From NCBI GenBank assembly GCA_913063125.1, contig CAJXZM010000053.1, positions 1 through 36,048 of the forward strand: a DNA stretch of 36,048 nucleotides, read 5' to 3'. Source of the DNA: an uncultured Gammaproteobacteria bacterium. Lineage in GTDB: Bacteria; Pseudomonadota; Gammaproteobacteria; Pseudomonadales; Ketobacteraceae. A program made the translations under genes and the position numbers. Within the stretch, counting starts at the first letter, position 1. Each line of letters starts with the position of its first letter. Shown here piece after piece: positions 1 through 6,969 of the stretch. A model generated the notes under the pieces. It was not told the DNA's origin. It did no database searches and saw only the letters and a program-made list of their open reading frames with translations.

Positions 1-117
1 GCGGTTAATCGATTACAAAAAGAACGTAAACGTTACGCAATAGTATCAAGTTGTGCGGGTGGAGGGCTAGGGAGTGCTATTCTTTTAGAGCGTTTTTTTG
101 AGAGTGGGTTGCGATGA
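1..117 (+). CDS. Thiolase (acetyl-CoA C-acyltransferase), C-terminal fragment
   Basis: The window opens inside a gene in frame 1; 38 residues remain before TGA at 115-117. The fragment reads RLQKERKRYAIVSSCAGGG followed by LGSAILLERF. This matches the end of thiolases, where an arginine-rich helix and RYG-type strand precede a CxGGG(Q/L)G loop carrying the last active-site cysteine (here C in SSCAGGG). Thiolases condense or cleave acyl-CoA thioesters in beta-oxidation or short-chain acyl metabolism. The fragment cannot separate a FadA-type from a biosynthetic thiolase. The upstream part lies outside the window. The TGA overlaps an ATG at 114, which opens a short reading frame of doubtful status. 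Confidence 0.8.
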   Translation, partial: AVNRLQKERKRYAIVSSCAGGGLGSAILLERFFESGLR

Positions 118-359
118 AAAATGAATATGACTGGGTTCATCGGCTGCCACAGGATTTCTACAACCAGGCTTGTAACACGACAACTCAAACAAGCGTAAAG
201 GTAAAGATAGCTGAATATCTGGATCTGATGTGTAGATCGTCTTTGGCATCTTTGATTTCAGCTTTATCAATCCCTGTCGGTATAGCATCGCAAGAAGTAG
301 GTCACCCAAACAGGTCTCGGAAGGGGTTTTTGAACGAATTGGTTTTATATAACGTTTAG
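114..359 (+). CDS. Short uncharacterised ORF overlapping the thiolase stop
   Basis: An 81-residue frame begins at ATG 114 and shares ATGA with the thiolase stop, the arrangement of translationally coupled genes. It starts MKNEYDWVHRLPQDFY and ends in NELVLYNV. I recognise no domain, signal peptide or membrane helix. A competing frame runs on the opposite strand over the same DNA, and the downstream DNA looks non-coding. It may be a real small coupled gene, the degraded start of a former operon gene, or chance. The overlap is the only positive evidence. Confidence 0.25.
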   Translation: MKNEYDWVHRLPQDFYNQACNTTTQTSVKVKIAEYLDLMCRSSLASLISALSIPVGIASQEVGHPNRSRKGFLNELVLYNV

Positions 360-876
360 TGAAGGTATCGAGGTGTGTTTATAGGTATTGTAAAGGCTTT
401 TCATAAAAAGAAGAACCAATCCTGTGATTGCGGAGAATGCCTGTCTAGAAAGCCCCTTAGCACTACCTTAATATCCTATGAGTGATATTCCTGGTAAAAT
501 TCGGAATGTGTCTTATGCAATATATTCTTATCGTCGTTGTTTTTCTTCTGGGGGGGCGTGTTACTCAGCCTATTCACAAAGAGCCCAAATACAGCAGAAG
601 AATATTATTGAATGAACTACTAAACCGTGGCCAGTTTTACTTTACCACTATATAATCATCACACCATTTTCGGCTCAGACAGTCTAACTTCCCCCGTTGC
701 ATCCTTCCTGTGGGGGGCAATTGTCTTTATATATTCGTTTTTTGGGAGAAAAACCCATATATAAGTACCAATTAGTGTCGGTAGAAGGGCTAACAAATGC
801 ATAACAAGATTCTGTTAGCGATTTCGTTTACAGGCTCTCTACGCGCAAGATAACAGTGTTATCAAGGAGATCACCT
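360..876. other. Gene-poor gap with G-runs and an operator-like cluster at its right end
   Basis: I see no convincing gene here. The left part has only short frames without ribosome binding sites, one crossing a G7 run at 550-556. Another G-run lies near 711-716. The right end (789-863) holds repeated TAACA/TGTTA half-sites, listed separately, just before the 877 gene. The gap may be decayed DNA plus the regulatory region of the 877-1849 gene pair. Confidence 0.5.
789..863. promoter_or_regulatory. Cluster of TAACA/TGTTA half-sites with two inverted repeats
   Basis: Five copies of one pentamer lie in 75 bp: TAACA at 791-795, 802-806 and 851-855, and TGTTA at 813-817 and 857-861. They form GCTAACA (789-795) against TGTTAGC (813-819), and a tight palindrome of GATAACA (849-855), one central G, and TGTTATC (857-863). 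The second abuts the Shine-Dalgarno AAGGAGA at 864-870, so a bound protein or an RNA hairpin there could control translation or transcription of the 877 gene. No regulator gene is visible next to it. Confidence 0.4.
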
Positions 877-1506
877 ATGTCATTGACGACAATGTTTCCC
901 ATAAACTTCAAAAAACAAATGGAAGGGATGGGAATTCCAGTACATGAGAACGGTAACACCTATGTTGCTGCTGACGAAGAGAGGTATATCTCATTAGAAG
1001 TTATCCAAGAACATTATGGAACGTCGAAAGTTACTTTCGCTGAAGTATTTATTTTAATTGGTGATTACAAAAAAGCGATAGATAAAAATATCACGGTAGT
1101 AGAGCCTGAGGGGGAAATTGAGCATACAGAAAATACATTTTTCGATTTTAGACCTTCAAATTCTGGGCAGAAATATGATGCAGAAATTTTGCAAGAATTG
1201 AATGATTTTAAGGCTTTGAAAACGGTTCTCTACCGTTGTCCTGAGTTCATTATGCTAAAACAAAAAGGTACTCATGATCTCATACTAAAAGACCCCTTGG
1301 TTATTCAAATGCTTCGAGGCAAGAAAGAGGTTAATACTATTATTGAGAAACTCTCTTCACTTAACATACCTCATGGCTGGATTATTCAAAAACCTAAAGG
1401 ATTAGGGAAGGAGAACGTGAATCAAGCCTGGAAGCTAACCGGACGTATCATGTCGGTCTTGGTCCCACTAACTATCCTATTTTTTATATATTTAAATAGC
1501 TTATAA
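877..1506 (+). CDS. Uncharacterised protein with a C-terminal membrane anchor
   Basis: The ATG at 877 is preferred over an in-frame GTG at 856 because AAGGAGA at 864-870 sits at ideal spacing; the product is 209 residues (MSLTTMFPINFKK...). It is polar and mixed alpha/beta in character for about 185 residues. It ends in one hydrophobic segment (VLVPLTILFFIYL) two residues from the C-terminus, like a tail-anchored or single-pass protein with its bulk in the cytoplasm. No catalytic motif or known domain is recognised. The next gene starts 40 bp downstream in the same direction, so the two probably share a transcript. A membrane-associated partner of the 1547 product is possible but unproven. 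Confidence 0.65.
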   Translation: MSLTTMFPINFKKQMEGMGIPVHENGNTYVAADEERYISLEVIQEHYGTSKVTFAEVFILIGDYKKAIDKNITVVEPEGEIEHTENTFFDFRPSNSGQKYDAEILQELNDFKALKTVLYRCPEFIMLKQKGTHDLILKDPLVIQMLRGKKEVNTIIEKLSSLNIPHGWIIQKPKGLGKENVNQAWKLTGRIMSVLVPLTILFFIYLNSL

Positions 1507-1546
1507 GTTTTGTTCAAGTATGAACTGAGTTTTTATTAGGAGTGAG

Positions 1547-1849
1547 ATGTTTATGGATGAAGAACGTCTAATTGGATATCTAAGAGCCCCGGCTTATGGT
1601 CTTTATCACATTATGAGTATTGAACAGGCGAGAAATGGTCAATTCGCTTATGATATCGTTCCAGCGTTTAAGCTGCGCTACACGGAAGAAATGCAAAGTG
1701 GAATAATTGACTCATTAGAGTGGTGTACTTCTAGGGATGATTTTGATTTTGATAGAGTGCTACCTTCAATACCAGGCAGCACGAAACACAAAATCGAATG
1801 TCTTCGAGTTATTTTGGATAGGCTTAAAGCACTGCGCTCTAACGGGTAA
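1547..1849 (+). CDS. Small uncharacterised acidic protein
   Basis: 100 residues, beginning MFMDEERLIGYLRAPAY. AGGAG at 1539-1543 supports the ATG at 1547; a second ATG at 1553 is also possible. The sequence is soluble, with no signal peptide or membrane segment, and is rich in D, E, R and aromatic residues. Its C-terminal helix ends in RVILDRLKALRSNG. I do not recognise a family. Size, acidity and position after a membrane-anchored gene would suit an immunity or partner protein, but nothing proves it. The gene is followed by a long inverted repeat and then the convergent lipase gene. Confidence 0.6.
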   Translation: MFMDEERLIGYLRAPAYGLYHIMSIEQARNGQFAYDIVPAFKLRYTEEMQSGIIDSLEWCTSRDDFDFDRVLPSIPGSTKHKIECLRVILDRLKALRSNG

Positions 1850-1863
1850 TAACGCTGACTTGT

Positions 1864-1915
1864 TGCCAGTACTGATGCCGCCATAAGTATTGCTTTAGCG
1901 TTGTCAGTACTGGCA
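1864..1915. repeat. 12-bp perfect inverted repeat between convergent genes
   Basis: TGCCAGTACTGA at 1864-1875 is the exact reverse complement of TCAGTACTGGCA at 1904-1915, with 28 bases between. It lies between the stop of the 1547 gene and the stop of the lipase gene. No T-run follows, so it is not a classical intrinsic terminator. It could be a bidirectional RNA-end structure or a remnant recombination or repeat element. Confidence 0.6.
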
Positions 1916-1930
1916 GATTTCCCCATCAAA

Positions 1931-3280
1931 TTAAAATCCTGAATTGACCAGGTGACGAGAAACTTGTTCATAGAAATCGGCTGAACCACCATTGTAGGGC
2001 GTAGCTTCACGATAACCTGGGCTAGATATTAATGTGTCATCATTGCGACCGGTCACATACATATGATGATAACCTCGGCCAAACAGACGACCTTCTAGCG
2101 TTGCCACGTGAGACATGTTTGGATAACCTAACAAATCCAGTCGTTGTGATTTTACTGTGGTATAACCATCATTTTCGCCTAAAGTCCCCCAAATCAAAAA
2201 GAAATTCGCAGCCTCCAGGTTACTCCACAGATTAAAGTCCCAATTGCGTATTTTGGTGGCCCAGCTGAAATATTGAACACCATTGTCGCGCTCATTTGAT
2301 GCATTAACCAAGACACTCCATTTATTTTCATCTCCGACAAAATCAATTAGTTCTGACCAACTTTGTTGAAAGCTCATATTATCAAAGGGATAACCTTGCA
2401 TGTATTTTCGGGAGAGGTTCGTTAGTGAGTGTACATAATGACGATACATGTCCAGCTCATCGAGATTATTTTCTCCAGCGTTTGGCGTTTCCATCAAGTC
2501 ATAGGTATTATCTTGTTTCCATAGGCCGGCCTGCACTTCTTGCTTCAGTGCCCCCCAGGCTAGGTCGTTGCCATAATCCGCCCATCCCTCACCGATTACC
2601 ACGTTGCTAAGATAGATAGCGTCCAGCAATAGGGATGCACCCATAGTTCCACGATTTTCTCCGACCAGTCCAACAAATGCCGCAACTTTATCGCGCATTA
2701 AACCTTGGCTTGGATCATTGTCAGAAACGGGTAGACGAGCAATCATATAACGCCCGTCTTGGGATCCTTGCGACATACCCAAAACATTTACCTTATCAGC
2801 CCCGGTTTCTTCCAGTGCTTGCAGAACAGTGTTTCGCAATGAGCGTGCTCGTGCAGCATTGCTTGCATAAGGTGGTTTATCTGCAATATAAACTGGAATA
2901 CCGCAATGTTCTTTTAATCGAGTAACAATCTCTGCGCTGAAATACCGATGATATGCGTTTAAGTCTCGGGTTAATTTGTTATTGTGGACATTGTAGTTTC
3001 TTGGCGGAAGGTCGAGCTCCTCAACGGGTACTTCCCAGCGCGTGCAATTCTGACCTCCCGTTCCATCACCTACCCATTCCGCACACAAATGGCTTGACTC
3101 TCTTTTCTCGCAATCCTCTCCCTCCATATTATCAGGGCAGATTTTTCGCAAACTCCAATGATGGGAAAGCACAATAGGGTATTTTGTTTTACAGCTTAGG
3201 TCTTCGATAGCAAAAGCGGTGCCCATTGTTGTGAAAATAGTGAACAGGCCTAGCAGCAGTGCAAGTGATTCTGATCGCAT
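1931..3280 (-). CDS. Secreted lipase/esterase of the alpha/beta-hydrolase fold
   Basis: The start is taken at 3280 (MRSESLALLLGLF...) because AAAGGA lies just upstream; an in-frame TTG at 3304 is rejected. Residues 1-24 are a Sec signal peptide ending TAFA. The mature enzyme opens with KYPIVLSHHW, where lipases usually have a VLVHG oxyanion loop. It then has a Cys-rich insertion (CPDNMEGEDC...C...C) and the nucleophile elbow GMSQGS (G-x-S-x-G). The segment GENDGYTTVKSQR is the likely catalytic Asp region, and NMSHVATLEG or YHHM carries the likely catalytic His. The family hydrolyses ester bonds of triacylglycerols or related lipids outside the cytoplasm. At 449 residues it is longer than Pseudomonas family I lipases. 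No foldase (Lif) gene is adjacent. Substrate unknown. Confidence 0.75.
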   Translation of the reverse strand: MRSESLALLLGLFTIFTTMGTAFAIEDLSCKTKYPIVLSHHWSLRKICPDNMEGEDCEKRESSHLCAEWVGDGTGGQNCTRWEVPVEELDLPPRNYNVHNNKLTRDLNAYHRYFSAEIVTRLKEHCGIPVYIADKPPYASNAARARSLRNTVLQALEETGADKVNVLGMSQGSQDGRYMIARLPVSDNDPSQGLMRDKVAAFVGLVGENRGTMGASLLLDAIYLSNVVIGEGWADYGNDLAWGALKQEVQAGLWKQDNTYDLMETPNAGENNLDELDMYRHYVHSLTNLSRKYMQGYPFDNMSFQQSWSELIDFVGDENKWSVLVNASNERDNGVQYFSWATKIRNWDFNLWSNLEAANFFLIWGTLGENDGYTTVKSQRLDLLGYPNMSHVATLEGRLFGRGYHHMYVTGRNDDTLISSPGYREATPYNGGSADFYEQVSRHLVNSGF

Positions 3281-3706
3281 AATACAGTCCTTTTGAGTGA
3301 TCAAAGATTAATCCAGAGGTTTTTAGTCCTCTACAGAGAGAGGTGTGCAGCTTACATACGTAATGACAATTTGGCTTGGGTTTTTTGATCAGTATTTGAT
3401 TGCAATTTATCCATTGAATCAGTGGGTTAGCTCGATAAATAACGCAACAACTTCCCAATCCAGTTAGGCGGCGGACTTTTAAAGCTGATCTATAGTTAAA
3501 TCCATACGTCCCAACTTCTCAGAGACGCTTCCTTGAATTCGAAAAGGCGAATGATCTGTCTTTTATACCTATAGTGGTTGATAGCCTGAAAGACGCGTTA
3601 GCAACATTCCTGCTCTCCCCGGAAAATTTACCAGTTAAATAAATCGGCCGCACTGGGTGCGACTGAAGCAACGAAAGGGGCAATGAAGCCCCTGGAGCCA
3701 AGTTAT
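3281..3706. other. Intergenic region between the lipase gene and the chaperone operon
   Basis: Both flanking genes are on the minus strand. The region contains the operon terminator hairpin (3676-3693) at one end and the lipase ribosome binding site at the other. Short frames here lack coding features. The lipase promoter must lie in this stretch, but I could not fix its boxes. Confidence 0.5.
3676..3693 (-). terminator. Intrinsic terminator of the Hsp70/J/DUF1266 operon
   Basis: On the minus strand the stem AGGGGC (3693-3688), a 6-base loop and GCCCCT (3681-3676) are followed by TTCGTT. It lies 13 bp past the DUF1266 stop codon. The stem is GC-rich but short and the T-tract is imperfect. 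Confidence 0.6.
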
Positions 3707-4384
3707 CTACTCTTGGTTGAGATCTGTATGCCATGCAGTGACGCGCCAAGGGCTGTATTCTTCGTGAAATAGCGTGTAAAAGTATTCCATTTGTGTCTCT
3801 GCATGTTCTTGGCTTAACTGTGATTGCCAATATTGTCTGCCTGCAATATAGCTTATGCCGAAGTTATGCCAGTCTTTGAAAGAGCGTTGTATTTGCTGTC
3901 CAACGGGGATCATTAATGACCATGCCTCATCTTCGGAAATGAAGCCGGTGGTGGCTCCCCAGCGACACAGTGAAATGTAGCGTCCATCATCCCAGGCGCG
4001 TATCCCGCCTTTACGAAGTCTTCGCCGATAGTTTTTTATTAGTATCAAAGATGAATGCAGCTTACTGTTATGCCGATTTGCATGTATATAATGGCCAATC
4101 GCTGTTTCTGACATGGTGGTCAGCTGATGTTGTAAATCCATATAACCCACATTGTGGCCTTCGGTTTTTAGCCATTGCAGTGTGTCCAGTAAGTCCTTTT
4201 TTGAGGATATAGACCAGTCCCGTTCGAGAACGTGTTGTAGCGAGGTGATCTCTTCTTCGTGATTACCATTACTGTGCAAGGTGTCATGTCGGCCGCCATT
4301 GCGCTCCGTCAGAATTGCACTTGTCGCGAGACACCAAAGTTGGGCGGGAGAGAGGCCGTTGGGATTATAATGTTGCGTTGTCAT
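3707..4384 (-). CDS. DUF1266 family protein
   Basis: 225 residues, last gene of the minus-strand chaperone operon, starting 10 bp after the J-like gene stops. It resembles the DUF1266 family (E. coli YbeU and YbeR). The visible family-like features are an N-terminal LSPAQLWCLATSAILTERNG, a central helical part, RAWDDGRYISLCRWGATTGFI, and a C-terminal aromatic segment with FKDWHNFGISYIAGRQYW. In E. coli the ybeU/ybeR genes lie beside hscC and the djlB/djlC J-protein genes, so the same association here supports the assignment. No enzymatic role is known; a part in the HscC chaperone system or its client pathway is inferred from context. No signal peptide or membrane helix. Confidence 0.8.
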   Translation of the reverse strand: MTTQHYNPNGLSPAQLWCLATSAILTERNGGRHDTLHSNGNHEEEITSLQHVLERDWSISSKKDLLDTLQWLKTEGHNVGYMDLQHQLTTMSETAIGHYIHANRHNSKLHSSLILIKNYRRRLRKGGIRAWDDGRYISLCRWGATTGFISEDEAWSLMIPVGQQIQRSFKDWHNFGISYIAGRQYWQSQLSQEHAETQMEYFYTLFHEEYSPWRVTAWHTDLNQE

Positions 4385-4394
4385 GAGGGGCTCG

Positions 4395-6965
4395 TTAAAT
4401 GTCGCATCCGATATCGGGGAATAATGATGTGTCGTGATGTTCGACGGTGTTTGTTGTGGGCCATCGCTTTGCTGATATTGGTAAAGAGGCGGGATCCAGT
4501 AAGCGGCCAGCGGTTGTCAGTCTTTCCTTCAGTGAGGGTTTTTTCCCTGGCTGCTTTGTCAGGCCTTGGAGTCTTTGTTGAAAATCGAGGTTATTTTTGT
4601 CAAGTTCGTAGGCTGTTGATGCTGCGATAGCGGCAGCCTTGTGTTTGCCTGATTCAAATAATGCTAAACTCAAATAGCTGTATCCGTGAGGAGACCTAGT
4701 TGTTTTGATGTATTGCTCCAGCATGGGGATGGCAAGTTCAAATTCCTCCAAATAATAAAAGCAGCGGCCTTGATATAGGTGTGCGTAGGGGTCGACCTGT
4801 TCTGGTGGAGTGAGGGCCAGGTATGCCTCGACGCGTTCAGATGCTTGTTTCCAATTTTTTGTCTGAATGAACCCCCAACAGCTATTTAATAGCGCCCAGG
4901 CATTGTCAGGGGTTTCGGTTAATAATGCGTTCAAGAGGGCTTCCGCACCGGGGAGGTTGCCTTCCTGCTGCAGAAAATAAGCTGCACCGTGAAACAAATA
5001 ATAATCGGAATGCGTTGATGCACCTTGTTGATAGAGTTGGCTTGCCTGAGCCATATTGCCTTGGGCGCGAAATAATTCAGCTTTCCAATAAATTATGTTT
5101 ACTAAATCTGGATCGATTGCTGTTAAAGCTGTTAGCGCCTTATGTGCTAACGGGAAGTCTTTCATGCCAATATGATTTTCAATCAGGCGGCAATACACAT
5201 CAGCTTGATCATGACCATAATCTAGCGCTTTCTGCAGGCTCGCAATTGCATCTTCGTGGTGTTTAAGGCGTGTTTCACAGTAAGCTTTGTCAAACCAGGC
5301 ACCGGAAAGGCTGTATTGATGGGTAAGTACAATGTCAAAATCTTCTATGGCTTTGGCGTAACTTTCCAGTGTTCCCTGTTCAAAGTAGGCTAGGCCTCTG
5401 CTTGAATAATATATCCAGTGCTCAGGTGTAATGGCAATCGCTTGAGTGGATAGCTCAATAGATTTTCTATAGTCGGTTTTGTGACGATACGCTTCCGCTA
5501 GGTGGTGTAATACGTCAGCGTTGTCAGGGGAGAGCGCGAGGGCCTGCGTTAAATACGCGACGGCTAGGTCATAATTCTTAAGGTCAATATGTAACTTTCC
5601 AAGACAAAGCAATATATCAAAACCGTTTTTAGCTTCATGTTGTGCGAATGCCAGTGCGTGATTAAATGCGGTGAGCGCGGCATCGAGTTCCTGTTGTTTT
5701 TCGTGGGATTGCCCAAGCAGATGGTAACCGTCGGAATCCAATGCGCGGTCAACTACACATGCAAGGGTTTCGCTGCAACGTTGAAAATTACCCATGTCAT
5801 AATATGCCCTGGATATGAGAAGCCGGAGCGGGTAATCATGACTGTTGTCTGTGAGGGTCGGTAGTGTGTCGTCAATTAATTGTTGGTTGGCTCTTACCAG
5901 CTGGACACGTACGTCAATGTCAAATGGACATTGCTCTAGAGCCTGTTCAAGCAAGTCTTTAGCGGTAAGGGGGTTGCCTTGCTCCAGAAGGCACAAGGCT
6001 AATCCTCGTAGCGCCAAATTGGATTCCGGGTCAATGGCTAATGCGTGTTGATAAGCACGCACTGCAGCAGCATACTTGCTTTGTTCCCAGCAAATGTCCC
6101 CGATGTTCAGAGAGGCATCTATGCTGTCGGGGTCGAGCCCTGCTTGTTGCTGCAGTTCGTTAATGGCATAAGTTGGTTCGTCTTGCTGAAGGAATATCAG
6201 GCTCCGTAAGCGGTGGAGTACTGGGTCGATGATATGGTAAGTATCAACGAGTTGTAGTAATGGTATGGCGTTTGAATAATCGTTGTTATCGATGGCTCGA
6301 CCAAGTGCTTCCCGCCGATGTAAATATTCGTCAATAGTTACCTCGGGTGGGGTTTCTTCCGTTAGGCTGATGTTGTTATATTCAGGCATCCAGCGGCAGA
6401 CGCGTAATTTCCCCATCACATAGTCAACCATGTCTTCCGGGAATGTTTTGCAAAGCTCGCGTTCCTGTTCGCTCCACAGGAAAAAACCATCAAATAATTG
6501 CCATACTGAAGCAGGAAGGTAAGGGTGATGGGCGACAAAATGAAAGAGGTGAGTGTTTACACGTTGTTTTACTTCTGGCTGCCAGAAAATATCATTTTCG
6601 ATCAGGTTCTTCCAAAGTTCATACTGTATTCTTGTGTTAATGTTTGTATAAAGATCGGATATTTTTGCAATAAATTGTTCGGCTAGCGCCTCGGGTGTTG
6701 TTGCAGTATATTCCGGTTGAGGTAAGTCGGTAGTCGCGGGATTTTGTGTATTATCTGCGTTTTTTTCGTCGATGGGCGTTTGGAAGGTGTCGCCGATATT
6801 GATTTTTTTAGCGGCGTTAAGTGCTTCCTCGTAGGCTTCCCGTAATTGTTGGAATTCTTCCGGGTAGTCTTCAGGGTTGCATAGCTTAACGTTTTTGGCG
6901 TAAGCTCTTTTGATGAGTTTCTTATCAACGGTGGGTGTTAAACCCAGTAATTTCCAACAGTCCAT
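4395..6965 (-). CDS. J-like domain protein with a long TPR array (DjlB/DjlC-like partner of HscC)
   Basis: The start is taken at 6965 (MDCWKLLGLTPT...), four bases after the Hsp70 stop, because the J-like domain begins at once; an upstream in-frame ATG at 7010 would overlap the Hsp70 gene. The product is 856 residues. Residues 3-50 resemble the DjlB/DjlC J-domain (WKLLGL, IKRAYAKNVK, EEFQQLREAYEEAL). The site of the usual HPD tripeptide reads N30-P31-E32. The rest, from about residue 235, is mainly tetratricopeptide repeats with typical spacing (A..Y..AL..DP or AL...P). E. coli DjlB and DjlC, which act with HscC, are to my knowledge far shorter. Likely cytoplasmic co-chaperone or client scaffold for the neighbouring Hsp70; no membrane helix. 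Confidence 0.8.
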   Translation of the reverse strand: MDCWKLLGLTPTVDKKLIKRAYAKNVKLCNPEDYPEEFQQLREAYEEALNAAKKINIGDTFQTPIDEKNADNTQNPATTDLPQPEYTATTPEALAEQFIAKISDLYTNINTRIQYELWKNLIENDIFWQPEVKQRVNTHLFHFVAHHPYLPASVWQLFDGFFLWSEQERELCKTFPEDMVDYVMGKLRVCRWMPEYNNISLTEETPPEVTIDEYLHRREALGRAIDNNDYSNAIPLLQLVDTYHIIDPVLHRLRSLIFLQQDEPTYAINELQQQAGLDPDSIDASLNIGDICWEQSKYAAAVRAYQHALAIDPESNLALRGLALCLLEQGNPLTAKDLLEQALEQCPFDIDVRVQLVRANQQLIDDTLPTLTDNSHDYPLRLLISRAYYDMGNFQRCSETLACVVDRALDSDGYHLLGQSHEKQQELDAALTAFNHALAFAQHEAKNGFDILLCLGKLHIDLKNYDLAVAYLTQALALSPDNADVLHHLAEAYRHKTDYRKSIELSTQAIAITPEHWIYYSSRGLAYFEQGTLESYAKAIEDFDIVLTHQYSLSGAWFDKAYCETRLKHHEDAIASLQKALDYGHDQADVYCRLIENHIGMKDFPLAHKALTALTAIDPDLVNIIYWKAELFRAQGNMAQASQLYQQGASTHSDYYLFHGAAYFLQQEGNLPGAEALLNALLTETPDNAWALLNSCWGFIQTKNWKQASERVEAYLALTPPEQVDPYAHLYQGRCFYYLEEFELAIPMLEQYIKTTRSPHGYSYLSLALFESGKHKAAAIAASTAYELDKNNLDFQQRLQGLTKQPGKKPSLKERLTTAGRLLDPASLPISAKRWPTTNTVEHHDTSLFPDIGCDI

Positions 6966-6969
6966 AGTT

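Noticed and set aside
789..870. Integron attC-like site (GCTAACAAATGC...TGTTAGCG)
   Set aside because: The spacing between arms is too short, the 7-base core boxes do not fit the attC consensus, and no integrase or second copy is present.
3519..3830. 103-residue minus-strand ORF over the terminator region
   Set aside because: It overlaps the DUF1266 3' end in another frame, crosses the terminator and has no recognisable motif.
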